From assembly GCA_037783415.1 (NCBI GenBank), contig JAZGTN010000037.1, positions 3,720,001 through 3,784,000 on the forward strand: a DNA stretch of 64,000 nucleotides, given 5' to 3'. Shown here piece by piece: positions 26,801 through 41,800 of the stretch. Position numbers and translations under genes: made by a program. Under the pieces are notes generated by a model that was not told the origin of the DNA, made no database searches, and saw only the letters and a program-made list of their open reading frames with translations. This DNA is from Leptasterias polaris (Eukaryota; Echinodermata; Asteroidea; Forcipulatida; Asteriidae). Positions within the stretch are counted from its first letter, which is position 1. The number at the start of each line of letters is the position of its first letter.

Positions 26801-29800
26801 CCCAGACTCTCCCTTCTGGCTAACTCCACAGCAGTGTACCCATATTGTTTACATTAACAGAGGTAGTAACCAGACGTCTATGACTTGTACGTAGGTTGGT
26901 AAGGACCAGGAGGTGACAGACCACCGTTTCTTTGTCCGAGCCATCATCCGTCACTCCGATCTGATCACCAAGGAGGCGTCGTTTGAGTATCTTCAGAATG
27001 AGTCAGAGAGGATGCTTCTTGAAGCCCTGGATGAACTGGAGCTGGCTTTCAATCATCCAGATGTACGTATTAAGTTGTGATAATTGTCTTTTATTTGGCA
27101 CTTTTTTATTCCATATAGTAATAACTAAATCTGATATAGTGCATTTTACAATAACTTATCAATGCACTTTACATTAGTGCCCTGGTCATTGGGCCAATAA
27201 CATTTCTTTAATCTTTCTCAACCCTTTGGGAAGTATGAAGTCCTGGGCTGCTGTGGGGCTCTGAAGGCTTTTTCAAACACAATATCAACCTTTACCCTCC
27301 CAGGTAACCATTTAAACCCATAGGTGAAGAGAAGTAATTACAGTAAAGCATCTTGCTCAAGCACACAAGTGTCATGACCGGGATTCGAACTCACACCCCG
27401 ATGACTTCACCACCAGACCTTGAATTTGATGCTCTAAACCACTTGGCTATGACACCCTACGGATCCAACTTGCCTTCAACACAAAAAGTAGCTCAGCACA
27501 ACAAAACTATGCTAACTCAAATAAAGTTACCAGCCGAAATAAGGTTCCCAGCCGAAATACCAGTACGATCTGTGACTGGTATCCTGCTTAATTTTGCTGA
27601 GCAGAACATTGTTATGCAATTGTTCTACTTGAGCAGCTCTATCAAATTGGACCCATAAATAGTTTATTTTTTATTCATTCTAACAGTCCAAGCGAACCGA
27701 TTGCAACCACATCTTCCTGAACTTTGTGCCGACTGTGTTTATGGATCCGATGAAGGTAGTGGACAGTCTGAGGTCCATGGTGCTGAGATACGGTCACAGG
27801 TTGTGGAAGCTCAGAGTGCTTCAAGCAGAGCTCAAGATGACCGTCAAGTAAGTCAAGATCCCCATGAGCGATCGGGTTGGCGTAGTGGTGTCTTTCCTCT
27901 CCTTCCACCTCTGGAACCCTGGTTCGAATCCCTCTGGGGGCACTGTGTGGACTGGCTTTTCAGTTCCTAACTGATTGTGTGGGTTTTCCCTGGGCTAATT
28001 TCTTTGGGGTTTTCCTACTGTAACCCTGAAAAATGGATCACTTGAATAAAACTAAATAAAACTAAACACTGGGGAAACTCACTTCAGAAAAACTCAACTA
28101 ATCTAGGGATCGAATAGGGTTAAGACGCGAGGAAATGCAAAAAGTAGGACAGGGACTCAAAATGTAGATTTCTCAACAAGCAAAAAAATAAAAAATAACT
28201 TTATTGATTATAAGGCAATGACCAAAAGCAAAACCAGGGATCGAATTACATCAATAAACCAAGTAAACTCTAAACCAAGACCATTAACACTATTGAACTA
28301 AACCCCAAGCAATGAAAAGAATTTATAGAAACCACTAAAAACAACAAAACACAACACAGTGCCAAAGAAGGTTACAAAATTAAAATCAAAATGGCTTTAA
28401 AACCTGTGTAAATAAAACAACAAGAAATACAATTGATCAAAATACAGTTCAACTTCTTCAATCAAATTTAAGAATTAGAATCACTTAGTCTTAAAAGTTG
28501 AATCCAAACTAAGTTTATGACAAAAGATATTTCCAAAAATACAACTTCAGAACAGAAATGAAATTCCAATGAAACACAGGAATATAATGATTGCCAAAAT
28601 GAATAATAAAACAAAATTTAAGCTTACCGAGTCCATAGCAGTAAATACTTGAAACAGGCAAATCTTGAACATTATGAAGTAAAAATCAAAGCTTGTGATG
28701 GGAGAACACTGTTCCCCTTGCGCTGCCAGGCTGCTATCTGAAGTCAATTACAGGGGTGACTAACCACACTACCAAGGATTATGCAAGTGGGTTCATTGTT
28801 TATTACAAAGGATTCCTAAGAAATTAACTAAGGGGGTGCTAGAAGAGCTTAAGGGGGAAGTATAAACAGTGGAAGGGTAATAAAACTCTAACCTAGACAC
28901 TTGGTCACCTATAGAACAAAGGTTTTTCTACTCCTATTACACTACCACAAGTCTCAAACTTCCTTCCTTGTCCTCTCTCCATGAAGCTCTTGGGTAGTTT
29001 CTTAATCTACTTTTTAATGATTTTTTTTTTTTTTTTATACAAGGGCAGGCTGAACCTTATGGTAATAGGAATTATATTTTTCCTCCTCGGCCTTGCCCTC
29101 TCCACTTTTTTTTTTAATGTTTAATTCTTACTTTATACTTTAGCTGTGTTTGTTCATTATTATTGTAAGTGGAGAGAAATAAATAATAATAATAATAATA
29201 ATAGTGATTAAGTTCACTTTTCTGAGAATCATTGGCTTCACAAGCTAAGTTAATAAAATAAAATAACAATAATGTGAACAAATAGAAACACGTTTTAAGA
29301 CAGTTTATGAATTGTTAGGCCCATTTATGTAGCACTTTATAATGGTTTACAAGGTACTGCAGTGCACTCAGCAGCCACTGTCAGGGCAAACCCTTTCTCT
29401 TCATGATAAGTGTAACTGGGTTCTTTTACGTGCTTTACACATCACACGGGACCTACGGCTTTACATCCCATCCGAAGGACGAAGCAATCATGGTTAAGTG
29501 TCTTGCTATTGTTAAAATGTTTTCTTGGAAGAAATGTTGTTTCTGAGAAGAATCAAAGGTGAGATTGGTCTGGTCAATTTGAACAGAGTGCTCTGCAAGT
29601 CCCCTGTTTGGCGGACATCGTTGACACCCATGATCTAGTCTACCTTCACTTGAAAATGTAGAAATATAAATTTTTTTCCTTCTTCTTTTGTTTGTAGGTT
29701 GCAGGCCGGGAAGTCAATTCCAGTTCGTATTTTCATCAAGAATGAGTCTGGCTTCAGTCTGGAGATCACTCTGTATAAGGAAGAAACGGACCCCTTGACC

Positions 29801-32800
29801 GGACAGGTAATACCACATAACTATTTCATGGCAGTAAAAGTTGTAGACCTGCACCCCTCTGTCAAACAGCAAATACTTTGTAACTATTTCATGTCATTCA
29901 AAATATGGACTCATTTGTTAGTTAGTAGTAGATCACTATTCCTTTGACCAGACAGCAAATATTTGATAACTGTTTTATGTCATTAAAAATATGTACTGAC
30001 ACTTGTCAGGCAGCACTAGAAAACTATTTCATGTCAGTAAATGGCAAATATTCCATCAAACACGGCCAAATACTAGATAACTATTTCATGTTGTTGTTGT
30101 TCAACAATATTTACTGCCTTTTTTTCCAGGTATTATTGGAAAACTTCTCATGTCAGTAAATTTTAGACAATCCACTAAATACTAGATGACTATTTCATGG
30201 CATTGAATTATAGGCTCTGCCACTTGGCAAGTAATACTGGATAACTATTACATGCTATTAAGTAATTAACGTTTTAATTTTATTTAGGTTGGTGAGTGGG
30301 GGAGCTTGTCTCAATTCAAGTCAAAATAGTATCGCAAGTCACAAAATTTATGCCGAGTCCAAATCACCAACTGAGAGTAATAGCACTGCTTCATTTCCAT
30401 ACAATCTAGAATTTAATTCAGAATCTTTGAAATGGAAGTAATTGAGATATTATTGATTGAGATATTATTGATTGAGATATTATTGATTGAGATATTATTG
30501 ATTGATTTCAGGTGAAATTCACATCCTTCACAGAGAAGCAAGGAAGCCTCCACGGCCGACTGGTCAATACTCCCTACGTCACTAAGGACCATCTGCAACA
30601 TAAGCGTTACCAGGCCCAGAGTATGGGCACAACCTACGTCTATGACTTCCCTGATATGTTTGTACAGGTAACGCCAGGGATGAGAAATTTCAGCCGTTTA
30701 TCTGAATTCAGATTTTGTTTATGCCTGCGTGCGAAAATAGTAGCTGATATTTTCCCATCGTATATAAAAATCCTGCTCTTTTATCTGCTTCATAAAGAGG
30801 ATACTATAATTTGTTGTTTTTTATCCTTACACCGATGTGTGTTTTAAGCACTGTATACTCAGTACTTTCCTGTGCTCTGTGAAAAAAATCCACAGGCAAA
30901 GAGGATACTGTTTCCAAAAGCTCATTGAAATATATAACTTCGGGGATTATCAAAAGGAGGAAATGTCATCATTTCAATGTACCTGTTAAAATAATAATAA
31001 TAACTAGTTCTTATATAGCGCATTTTACAATAACGTATCAATGCGCTTTACATTAGTGCCCTGGTCATTGGGCCAATAACATTCCTTTAATCTTTCTCAG
31101 CTCCCTGGGGAGTATACAGCCCTGGGCTGCCGTGGCGCTTCAAAGGCTTTTTCAAACACAATATCAACCTCTACCCTTGCAGGTACCCATTTATACCCCT
31201 GGGTGAAAAGAAGCAATTATAGCAAAGTGTCTTGCTCAAGGACACAAGCGGCATGACCGGGACTCGAACCCACACCCCGATGACTAACTCACCAGAACTT
31301 GAATCCGATGCTCTTAACCACTCGGCCATGACACCATATAAATTTGGAGTATGGTTTCAGACATTTTTGTAAGCGATGACTCTCTCCACTGGAATGCAAA
31401 ACCCTTTTTTGTAAAGACAGCCAGACATTCTCATGAATGCCTTTTTCACTCTCAATTTGCTACACTTTTTGTGTGTGTAATTTTGTTCCCATTTTAACAA
31501 TTCTTTCCTTTGTTTGGTGTATTTATTTTAGAAACTGCGTCAGATCTGGCAGGAGCACAAGGAAGTTTACAAAGATACAGTCATTCCTGAGGAAGTGGTA
31601 AGGAAAACTTGCAGTCGTCGTTTGTTCCTCCCATACGAATCAATCTAAACAAACCTCAAGGGATAAGTCTTTATTGCTAAGCAAAGTGTGATGTCACAAA
31701 ACAAATCACTATGGTAATACTGACAACTCATCTTAAGATCAAACTTGGTGTTTGAATCATCGAGCCCAGATGCCTTTCTTGAAACAAACTTCACCGACAG
31801 AGTACTTGTTGAAACTTAGCATGAAGTTTTCGAAGCTGTGGTTTTTTTTTATTTGATTGTTGATGGCAAGTTAACAATAAATGTTATATCTGTATGCCCC
31901 GCTGTCGAAACAGAAGGGGGAATATTCGCCATATGCACGTTCAGCCATTTGTGTATAAAGCCTCGAATTGGGGACAGCGGTGATCAGAAGCATTATATAA
32001 CTCTGTCTTGTCACAGTAATGTATTATGAAACTTTCATCCAAACAGATACATAAATGCTATACAAATGAATGTTGGACGTCAAACACATCATTCTTGTCA
32101 TTTTCTGTTTGCGGTTACAGGCTAGCAGTAGTGAGCTGGTACTCGACAGTCAAGGTGACTTGGTCTCCATGAACAGAATGCAAGGGGAGAATAAAGTAAA
32201 GTCAATTCAATTCATTTATATTCGACATGAAAAGTGAAAACACAAAAACTTCCTTCTTGTTCTACCCCTTTACAGACTTTAAAACTATTACAGAATAACT
32301 CAATACAATTAAAGAACAAGGAGAGCTCACTTGATTAATATAATTTGGTATAATGCAAAATTTCAAAACAGTTATTACAAGGCACAATAAATCATTTGAA
32401 AAATTTGTTAAAACACAAAATAGCAGTTGGTTTAAAAGACAGGCGATGGCACGAGTCAACATTAAACACATTCATGTTCGTTTTCAATCACTACCTATAA
32501 ACAATTGGAAAAACAATAAAACATGTTTACAAGAGATAGTCACATCTTTGAAACAGATACACTAAGAGTTTCTTTGTTTTTTAGGAAAATATTGGCTGTG
32601 TAAAATTTAATACATGCAATTTAATTTGAGGAAACAGGTTAAACAGACCCTTGCAACACCAAGATCTTGCTGAGGGTGGATTGAGGTCGAACCTTCTTGA
32701 ATGACCCCAACTGTTGTTGCTATTTATAGATCAGTATGGTGGCCTGGAAGTTCACCTTCATGACCCCTGAGTATCCCGAAGGTCGTGATGTCATCATCAT

Positions 32801-35800
32801 TGCCAATGACATCACATTCAAGATCGGATCTTTCGGCCCGGAAGAAGACAAACTCTTTGAGGTAGGTAGCTGGTTATGCACGTTTATTGGACATTTAATC
32901 TCGCTTTTTAAAAAAAAAAAAATTATTAGCAACCATGAGAAATCACACCCTTCAAAAATGACAAAACTAAATTAAAAAGAGAAACCGTGGACAAAAGAAA
33001 GAATTAGCACTACATTAAATGAGTAATTTCAGGGGAAAATTAGATTTTTGGTTCAAAAATGAGGGTTTTAATGCGGCCATGACACTTGTGTCCTTGAACA
33101 ACACTCAGGTCTGATACTTCACAGTTTAAATCGCAATCATACCCCTGGCCATTGCCGCTTGAAATGTTCCAGTTGAATTTTTAATTTCCCTCATAGAGGT
33201 GTTCTTTACTAAGGAAAAACTGCCTTGCCATTACAGCAATGAAATATAAGGTCTGAACACTTAACTGTTTCTTTGTCTCAACACTCGGGAGTAAATGATT
33301 TCTTGATTAGCAATATGTGTGCCAATTGTGCTCCCGAGGCTGCAATTTCCGTAAAGCATTTGGCCTGGTTATACATCAGTCGCAATAGGAATTGTATTGT
33401 TTGATATAAAAGCACCACATAAATGCGAATGTTATCAACTATTTGTTCTCTCTATTTGCCCTCATGCCATCACCTTCTTTTTTGCTACATGTATGTTGTT
33501 TCTGTTTTAGTTTTTTGTACATTTTATTGCCTTGTATTGTATTTTTTGTTCTTGTATTGTTGAGGTCGAAAAATAATAATAAATTTAAAAAAAATTCATT
33601 ATACATGTAGAACAGTTGCTTTTGATAATGATTTCTTCCTTTTTTTAAAACTAAACAGAAAGCCTCAGAGTTAGCACGGTCCCTGGGTATTCCTCGCATT
33701 TATCTATCGGCAAACAGTGGAGCAAGGATAGGTCTGGCTGAGGAGGTGAAACAGAGGTTCAAGATAGCCTGGGAAGATCCTAAAATACCAGACAAGGTAT
33801 AGTTTCCCATCTTGAAATGTTTAAATGTGGAGGATAAAGGCTATTCACAAGTTTCTCAATTTTGTTCAATTTTTTTGTGCATTGTTATTCAATGGTGCTG
33901 TTACAAAGAAAATGATATCAATGCAGTTGATTTTGAGGTTGAATGAGGTCAGTCATATAAAGAATTGGTGTGTCTTGACCGAGTTGTTAAGAGCACCGGA
34001 CTCAAGCTCTGGTATTTCTGATCAGCAGAGAATGGGGTCGAGTCCCAGTCGTGACACTTGTGGTCTTGAGCAAGAAACTTTACCATAATTACTTTGTTCT
34101 AGGGATGGGACATTAAGCTGTAGGTCCCATGTACTAGGATTGGTAGTGCATGTAAAAGAACCCAGGACACTTATCGTGGATGAGTAGGGGTTAACCCAGG
34201 AGTTTCTGGTTCATTGCAAGCACTCTTGTTTGCAGGTTTCCTCAGGCTTGCGAGCTACAGTGATTTAAGTTTAAGGACACGCCACAAATTGTGAATACTT
34301 TTTCCCGAAAGTCCTTTGAGAATTTGCCCATCTTGTTTTTTGTTTTACAGGGTTTCAAGTATTTGTACCTAACGCCATCTGACTACAAGCAACTCTTGGC
34401 TCTCAACTCTGTACGTGCTGAACACATAGAGGAAGATGGGGAGTCTAGATACAAGATCACTTACATCATTGGTGAGATGCGTTCAAGTGTCGGGGCTCCT
34501 TTGGTGTCTGACTACTATAAGGCCAAGGGAAAAGAGTTACAACTTTTGCTTATTTATGTTTCGATGACAGTTTATTTCTAAGATTTGTGTTGTCCCCCAA
34601 AACACCTGAACTGTTTTCTTTCTACAGCAGTCCTTAGAAGATTCAAAATGCATTTTGTATTACTCTTAATATTATATATAGCTTACGATAACATTGTATT
34701 TCTTATAATTATTATGATCTATTTTTTATTTCTTATAATTATTATGATCTATTTTTTATTTCTTATAATTATTATGATCTATTTTTTATTTCTTATAATT
34801 ATTATGATCTATTTTTTATTTGTTATAATTATTATGATCTATTTTTTATTTCTTATAATTATTATGATCTATTTTTTATTTCTTATAATTATTATGATCT
34901 ATTTTTTATTTCTTATAATTATTATGATCTATTTTTTATTTCTTATAATTATTATGATCTATTTTTTATAATAATAATATGTTATACCTGGAGGTTTCTC
35001 ATTACTAATGCACTCTGTCTACCTTAAAGGTTTCAAAAGATATATTTTCTTGTACTAATATTCCTTATACTAATGCTATATAAAATAGTACATTTCTAAC
35101 ATAATTTGAAGTGGGATCAGCTCTCTACCACTGTATGTGTTATCTTTATTCAGGCATGTTGATCAGCTGTGTTACTCATTTTGGGTTTCTCAGCTGTGCC
35201 ATTGAAAACTGAAAAACACAGTACAAAGTCTTACCGTGCCTGGTACCTTCCTAGTTTGTTTTTACAAACTGATATACCATGATTGGTATGTGGCAGAAGG
35301 AGTCTCCTCCCCCCCCCCATGTTCCCTTACTTTAACACACTCTGCCCCTCTAAAGAACACCTGAAATTCCAAGAATGCTGAAGACACTGTTGAAAGTGGG
35401 GAAGGCACTCCATGCCACAATATCAAGCACCGAATGCAAACTAAAATTGCATGCCAGTTTACTTTGAAGTGGAATCACTCTCCATGCTTTGTTCGAAATG
35501 AGAAACTGAGATTTTCTAAAATGAGAAAATATTGGTCGCTCAGCCTTCGAAAAAGACTCTGCTAGGGTAGAAACATCAGGCCATTAACTATTTTTTGCAT
35601 TTCCGAAATGACACATTGTTTTTGGGGTTCTCGGTTTTGTTCAGGTCAAGAGGATGGTATAGGTGTGGAGAATCTGAGTGGAAGTGGAATGATTGCTGGT
35701 GGAACATCCAAAGCTTATGAAGAGATCATCACACTCAATATGGTCAGTTCATACTGCAGAAAAAGATTCATAATAAAAACACTAAAATATAGTATTTATA

Positions 35801-38800
35801 AAGTGCTTTTTAGGTTGGTTCCAAAGCACTGCAACTTTAATAGTTTAACATACAATGGGTATTTATTTACAAAGGGCAACTAACAATTGTTCCAACTTGG
35901 ATTACACAAAGATTTTAACAAATCTTTGGGGGATTCAAGAAATGAGGCCTGAGGGATTTTTAGAGAATAATTCATCAGGATTGTTCAAAAACGTCAAAAA
36001 AAGATTAGATTCTAGTATTGACCCCTTGCAGTCAATTAAAGAGAAATAACATCATTGGTAATTGTTGTTGTTATTGTTGTAGTTTTTGAGAAAATGTTGC
36101 ATTGTGGGTTAGGAATTAATATGAAATAGCGTTCAACTGATCTGTTAACATTTGTGACTCTGTCACTGCTGAGAAAAATTTGAGCAACTGATTACGAGTG
36201 TTGGCTGTCAGAAAAATCTTGTATAAAAAAATCACACGTTCAAGCGATGGTCGGCCGATCATCGTTTTTTAACATTTCTTATCGTTTATTTATATTTTTT
36301 TATCAGGTGACTTGTCGTGCAATTGGTATCGGCTCTTACGTGGTCCGTCTCGGACAGCGCATCGTCCAAGTTGAGAACTCCCACATCATCTTAACAGGAG
36401 CCAGAGCGCTCAACAAGGTGTGTAGACATGGTCTTGATCTTTGTGTGCTTTTAGGTATCCATCAGGCATGGTTCCAGAGAGAAGCACTGCCAGCTATAAG
36501 AGGGACAGAGCCGCCAATCTCTCCTTGGACAATACCACCATCTGATAAGCATCCTAACAGTACAAACACAGAGCTCACATGGAATTGCAACCCACCCTCT
36601 CCATGACGGCAGCAACGTTTTAAAGAGAGAACACCAATGCAAGATGCAACATGTGATTTTCCTGTTTTCAGGTTTTTTCATTGGTCTCCCTGCATCTTCA
36701 GATTTTCTTCAAAAAGGCGAACTTGCTGTCACTGGGATGTAAGACATGGGGGCCCTTGATAAAATAAAACATCCTGTAAATTCAGGGGTTTCATCTTCAC
36801 ACCAAGAGGAAACTGCTGTCCAATGTTAAGGACATGTTCATACAAGCTCATACCTGATCCATTGCTCCCTACTTGCAGTGACTTTGAGGTCTTTGCCCCT
36901 TATGCCCAGAATTTTGTGACCAAAGGAAATTTACCGGGCATGTCTACTTACGCCTTAAAGTCTCACAATGAGCGATCATGGTACTCTTTAACTCTGAGCA
37001 AAGCAAATTCAAGAATTTGTTGTGCTTAAATATCATCAGGCAGACACATCATACACTTCTCATAATCAGAGAATTGAAAATATTTGTTTTCCATTTTGAC
37101 TTGTGTCAGGTATTGGGACGTGAAGTGTATACATCTAACAACCAGCTCGGTGGAATCCAGATCATGCATAACAACGGAGTGACTCACGCTGTTGCAAAAG
37201 ACGACTCGGATGGAGTCTACATACTACTCAAGTGGCTGACCTATATGCCCAAGGTAAGCGCCTCTAAAATAATAATAGTGGCTTCTTATATAGCGCTCAT
37301 ATCCATCACTCAGTGACGCTCAAGGCGCTTCAACTGTCAGTATTTTCCTGCAAGGTATGTGAAGCTATGAAGTATGAGACCTATTCCTTTGCATAGCACC
37401 ATGTAATGGTTTACAAGGTGCTGTGGCGCAATATGCAGCCAATCAAACCAGGAACACCGGGGCGAACCCCTTCTCTTTTCGATAAGTGCACTGGGTTCTT
37501 TTACGTGCATTACACAACAAACGGGACCAACGGCTTAACGTCCCATCCCATCATTGTCTTCCATCTTGGAACATCTTGATATCAAATAAACGGACCCTGT
37601 GCATCGGCTGCCATCACTGAAGTCAAACAATGGATCTACCAGGCACGAGAAATAAAAATATTGCGCAAAAATAATAATACAAATAATAATAACGAAAACT
37701 TATACAGCGCCAAAGTCCGCCTAAAAGACGCTCAAGGCGCTTCACAGAGATACAATTGAAAAAAATTTCTGCTAAGCTTATATAAGGAAGGATACCAGTC
37801 CCAGAGTGGCCTGACATATTATTTTGGCTGGTAATCTTATTCTGGTAAGCATAATGTTGTGCTTAGCTATAAATTTGTATGCTTAGCAGCTTTATGAAAT
37901 TGGTCAGGTGTGCGGACAATTCAACCTTTTCATTCTCATATTTTATTTGATTATATTAAATCGTTTCAGTGCCATGATGCTGGTGTACCCATAATGCAAA
38001 GTATAGACGCCATTGATCGAGAGATTGACTTTGTTCCAACCAAGGCTCCCTATGATCCCAGACATATGCTAGCCGGACGGATGAATCCAGGTAAGACTTA
38101 CTCCAGGTCTGGCTCCCTGACCACCACCAACAGGATTTGATACTGTACCCCAAACCACCCACCTCTCTCACCAAAGGGCCAGTTGCAACCTCGTTCCCAG
38201 TGATGTACAATCTCGCGCTATGTTGTTTCGATCGTATCCCCCCTGGAAGTGTGACTTTGAAATATCCAAATATATTGGCTATTTTAAGTAGTCCTGTGGT
38301 TGAGCCATTCTGTGTTGTAGATTATGCAGAGTGCCCTGTCAAAAGATGCATCAAGACATAAAACAACTGGTCCCCTCTAATTCTTTTTCGATCTTGTGAT
38401 ACATCTAACTATATGCAGTTCAAAGTGACCATATAAAAACACGATCCATTTGAAATGTATTGAAATGTATTGCGTCGAAATACATGCATTTTTACGCACG
38501 CGTACTAAGCGCCCGACAAGCGCTTACAAGCTATCGAAAGTTTTTAACAAGCGTGCACGCAGAGCAGTCACTTTTGATAAACCAATCAGTGTTGATTTTT
38601 AGTGCTTCCCTTCCAGGGGTTAGAGACGTACGCTGAGCTAGCGGGCGATACGGTGCGCTGCCCATGGTAGCGAGGCTGGGCCAGTTGTAGCAATTTTATC
38701 AGAGGTTTAATGTCTAGGTGTTAGTATCATAGAGCGGCCGGGTTTGCCCTCAACTTTTCCAGTGACTAGCCAGCAGGACCAGTCAGCTTGTCAATTCACT

Positions 38801-41800
38801 AGTCCCCCAGCTTTTTCACAAGTCCATATTTTAAGGTTTTCATTCAACATGGTCATTAGCGGGGGAGTGGTAATTTGATTATGAAGTAGTTTACATGTAG
38901 CAATGGGACTAAAACAGTAAACTAGCTAGTATGGCTAGTTGGACAGAGTTTTGACTGGTCTTTGGGTGTTATAACTGGCATTTGGCCAGCGAACCACTGT
39001 TGAGAACACTGAGCGGACTATATTGCTAGATTTGAAAAAGAGCCTAGCCAGACCAACTTGGGAGTTGGTGAATATCAGAGTCGAAGTACAATCTTGTCAA
39101 AATGCTGATGTAGGCGGTTTTTCCCACTGATTTCAGATAATCCATTGGAATGGCAGTCAGGTTTCTTTGACAAGGGTTCCTTCATGGAGATACTGCAGGC
39201 GTGGGCACAAACTGTCGTCGTCGGTCGAGCAAAGTAAGTATTAATTTTTTCCTTGGTACTCTTGGAAACCGTTAAGCTGCCAATGATTGTGTGGCGGAAC
39301 AACTGTGCTCAGAACAAGCTTTGGTAAGCTTTGGTAAGCTTTGGTAAGCTTTGGTAAGCTTTGGTAAGCTTTGGTATAGCATTGTTCCATGCAGGTTTGT
39401 TCATTCAGAATTGTGTATGTGTGTTTGCCGTCTTTTACGTAACTACGCAAAAGCTTGCCCCGAACCATTTGACATAGCAACTGTCTCTATAGTCTGAGGA
39501 ATTCAAATTTACACGGCAGTTTGCGGTTGAATGGCTTCTGACTGGCACCCCCCGAACAAAGATATTGACAAAATAGGGAGACCGCCAACATAGGGCTAGA
39601 TAGCTCAGTTGGTAGAACGCCGGCACGTTAAACCGGAGGTCGTTGGTTCAAATCCCGCTCTAGTCAATTTTTCTTTGTTCAACCCAAAATCATTTAAAAA
39701 TTTACCCAGTCAGTTTCCCTTGTGCTTTATTATTTGAATTCAAATTTAAACGGTGACTTGTGACTAAGCAAGTCATTGTACCAGACAGTATTCAAATCTA
39801 ACTCACAAATGGCTTATTGGTTCCCGTCAAGTTGCCCCTAAATATTGCCTTGAATGAGGGCCTCAAATAGACAAACGCCCATTCTCAAAATAAATGTCAT
39901 TTTACATGATGCTATTTTTTTTGGGGGGGGGGGGGCATTACAATCAAACATACAGAGAAAAAACATACACAATAAACTGATCACAAAGCCAAGGATAGCC
40001 CAAAAAGCTGGTTTTTTTCATCGGGATTCTTAAAAACTCAAAGACAAACAAATACAATACACAATGAGAACAAAAAAATTGCACAGGAAATAGTCCAATT
40101 CAAGTAGTAACTCTTTTGTTGCATTTGTGTGCTGTGCAGGTTGGGTGGTATTCCAGTAGGTGTGGTTGCTGTAGAGACACGTACTGTCAATGTGGACATA
40201 CCAGCAGATCCAGGGAATCCTGACTCTGAAGCTAAGGTACATGTTTCTTACACTCAGACTAACGGTTTATCCTTCCATTGACTTCATCTCACATTATCTT
40301 CTTTTTTTCCTTTTTTTTCCCCCTTTTTTTTTCAAATGCAAGTTTGCTTCAAACAAGGCTTAAAGACACTCTTGGTAAGGGGTTACAAGAAGAAAACAAT
40401 TCAGATGAAAATAACTCAGGGGAGCTGAAGGCAAGAATTGATATTCCTCTTCAAAACAGTCTAGATTGTAGGATGGAGGGAAACATGCACCAGGCAAGCA
40501 GTTCCAAAGAGATGCTGTAGGTGGAAAAAAGCTGTTGGAGTGTCTCTTTGTTGTACGTCTTGTTTTTACCCTACATGTTGACAATATTTGCGCTCTGTCA
40601 AAATGCTGTTTTTACTGCTTTAAAATGCAAGGCTGACTTTATATTCACGGTATTTCCCTTCTCTCAATTCATTAAACATTTACCTTTTACACTTTCAGTC
40701 CATAGCACAAGCGGGTATGGTCTGGTTCCCCGACTCTGCCTTCAAGACAGCTCAGGCAATCAAGGACTTTGGGCGGGAGCAGCTCCCGCTTATAGTTTTT
40801 GCAAACTGGCGAGGTTTCTCTGGTGGAATGAAAGGTTAGTAAGTAGGTCACTAAACAGGTCACCGTTATGTCAAAGGTCACGAGTTTTGTTTTTCTCAAA
40901 TGGTGGGAATGAAAGATCAGTGCTTACAACAGGTTGCGGTGTCATTGAGTTTGTACTCAAATAGCAAGAACCAAAGGTCTAAAGGTCACAATTTTTCACC
41001 ATAACAATGTCAAAGGTCACTTGTCAATAATTGTCCTACTAAAAGGTCAGTATGTCACTTCAGGTCGCTGTATATAAAAGGTCACTTGTCATAAAAAGTA
41101 GGTAGCTTGTCATAAAAATAGGTCACTTGTCGTGGCAGCTTTTTCTTATGAATTAGCTGAGAAAGTGAAGAAGTTCCAGTTTTTAGATAAAGACAATTTC
41201 ACATAAAAAGCACTAGTAGCAGATACTTTACTCTGGTTTGATATTTTCTGAATGCCTCTATTTGATGACCTTGCAGACATGTATGAGCAAGTACTGAAGT
41301 ATGGATCATACATCGTGGATGCTCTGTGTGAATACAGACAGCCTGTGATGGTGTACATCCCTCCCCATGGTGAGCTGAGAGGAGGCTCCTGGGTGGTGAT
41401 TGACTCCACTATTAATCCACACTACATGGAGATGTATGCAGATGAAGACAGCAGGTAAGACTGGTGCAGAACGTCGGTGCTTGCTCTGTAAACAGAGATT
41501 AGTGACTGTAAGCGCAGAATGCAGTAAGCAGAGCCATGAAATTATCCCCTGAGCTTGTTGTTTGAAATATTGATGTGCTACGTACACCTGTCCACCAGTT
41601 CTTTGGTAAAACTGTTTTCAGAACCGCCACAACCTTGTTCCCAGGGATAATCGCTTCAGAACCCCTGGTATTGGTATATTTAGATGTTGATCCACTCACG
41701 CGCACTCAAATATGGTAGCCTGTAACAGAGGCATCAAGTCAGAGAGCAACTGGTCCCTTCTCAATCCTCTTCAATCTTGTGATATGTCTAACTGTTTAAA

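Larger units (their letters stand above)
7609..31597 (+). other. ACACA: ACC: central non-catalytic region (about 19 exons)
   Basis: These exons encode the eukaryote-specific central domain that links the carrier to the carboxyltransferase and carries regulatory sites. Landmarks include [14 protein letters not shown] (9152-9340), [20 protein letters not shown] (13090-13317), PPCQRMG (20815-20943), [17 protein letters not shown] (25813-25950) and [14 protein letters not shown] (30512-30667). The Ser codon at 20852-20854 lies in QRAASFGED, in the position of the mammalian regulatory Ser-1200 region (R-x-x-S). This alignment is by eye and the exon is the least conserved of the gene, so the phosphosite assignment is inference. 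Confidence 0.9.

Noticed and set aside
34585..34971. 128-codon ORF with an IIMIYFLFL repeat, apparently a membrane protein
   Set aside because: A 30-bp AT-rich tandem repeat read in frame; no start context and no homology.
39575..39670. tRNA-like sequences with box A and box B (also at 13671, 24433, 27869, 33968, 62945)
   Set aside because: They occur as members of repeated families with common tails and target duplications, and do not fold as full tRNAs with paired acceptor stems. They are SINE heads, not tRNA genes.
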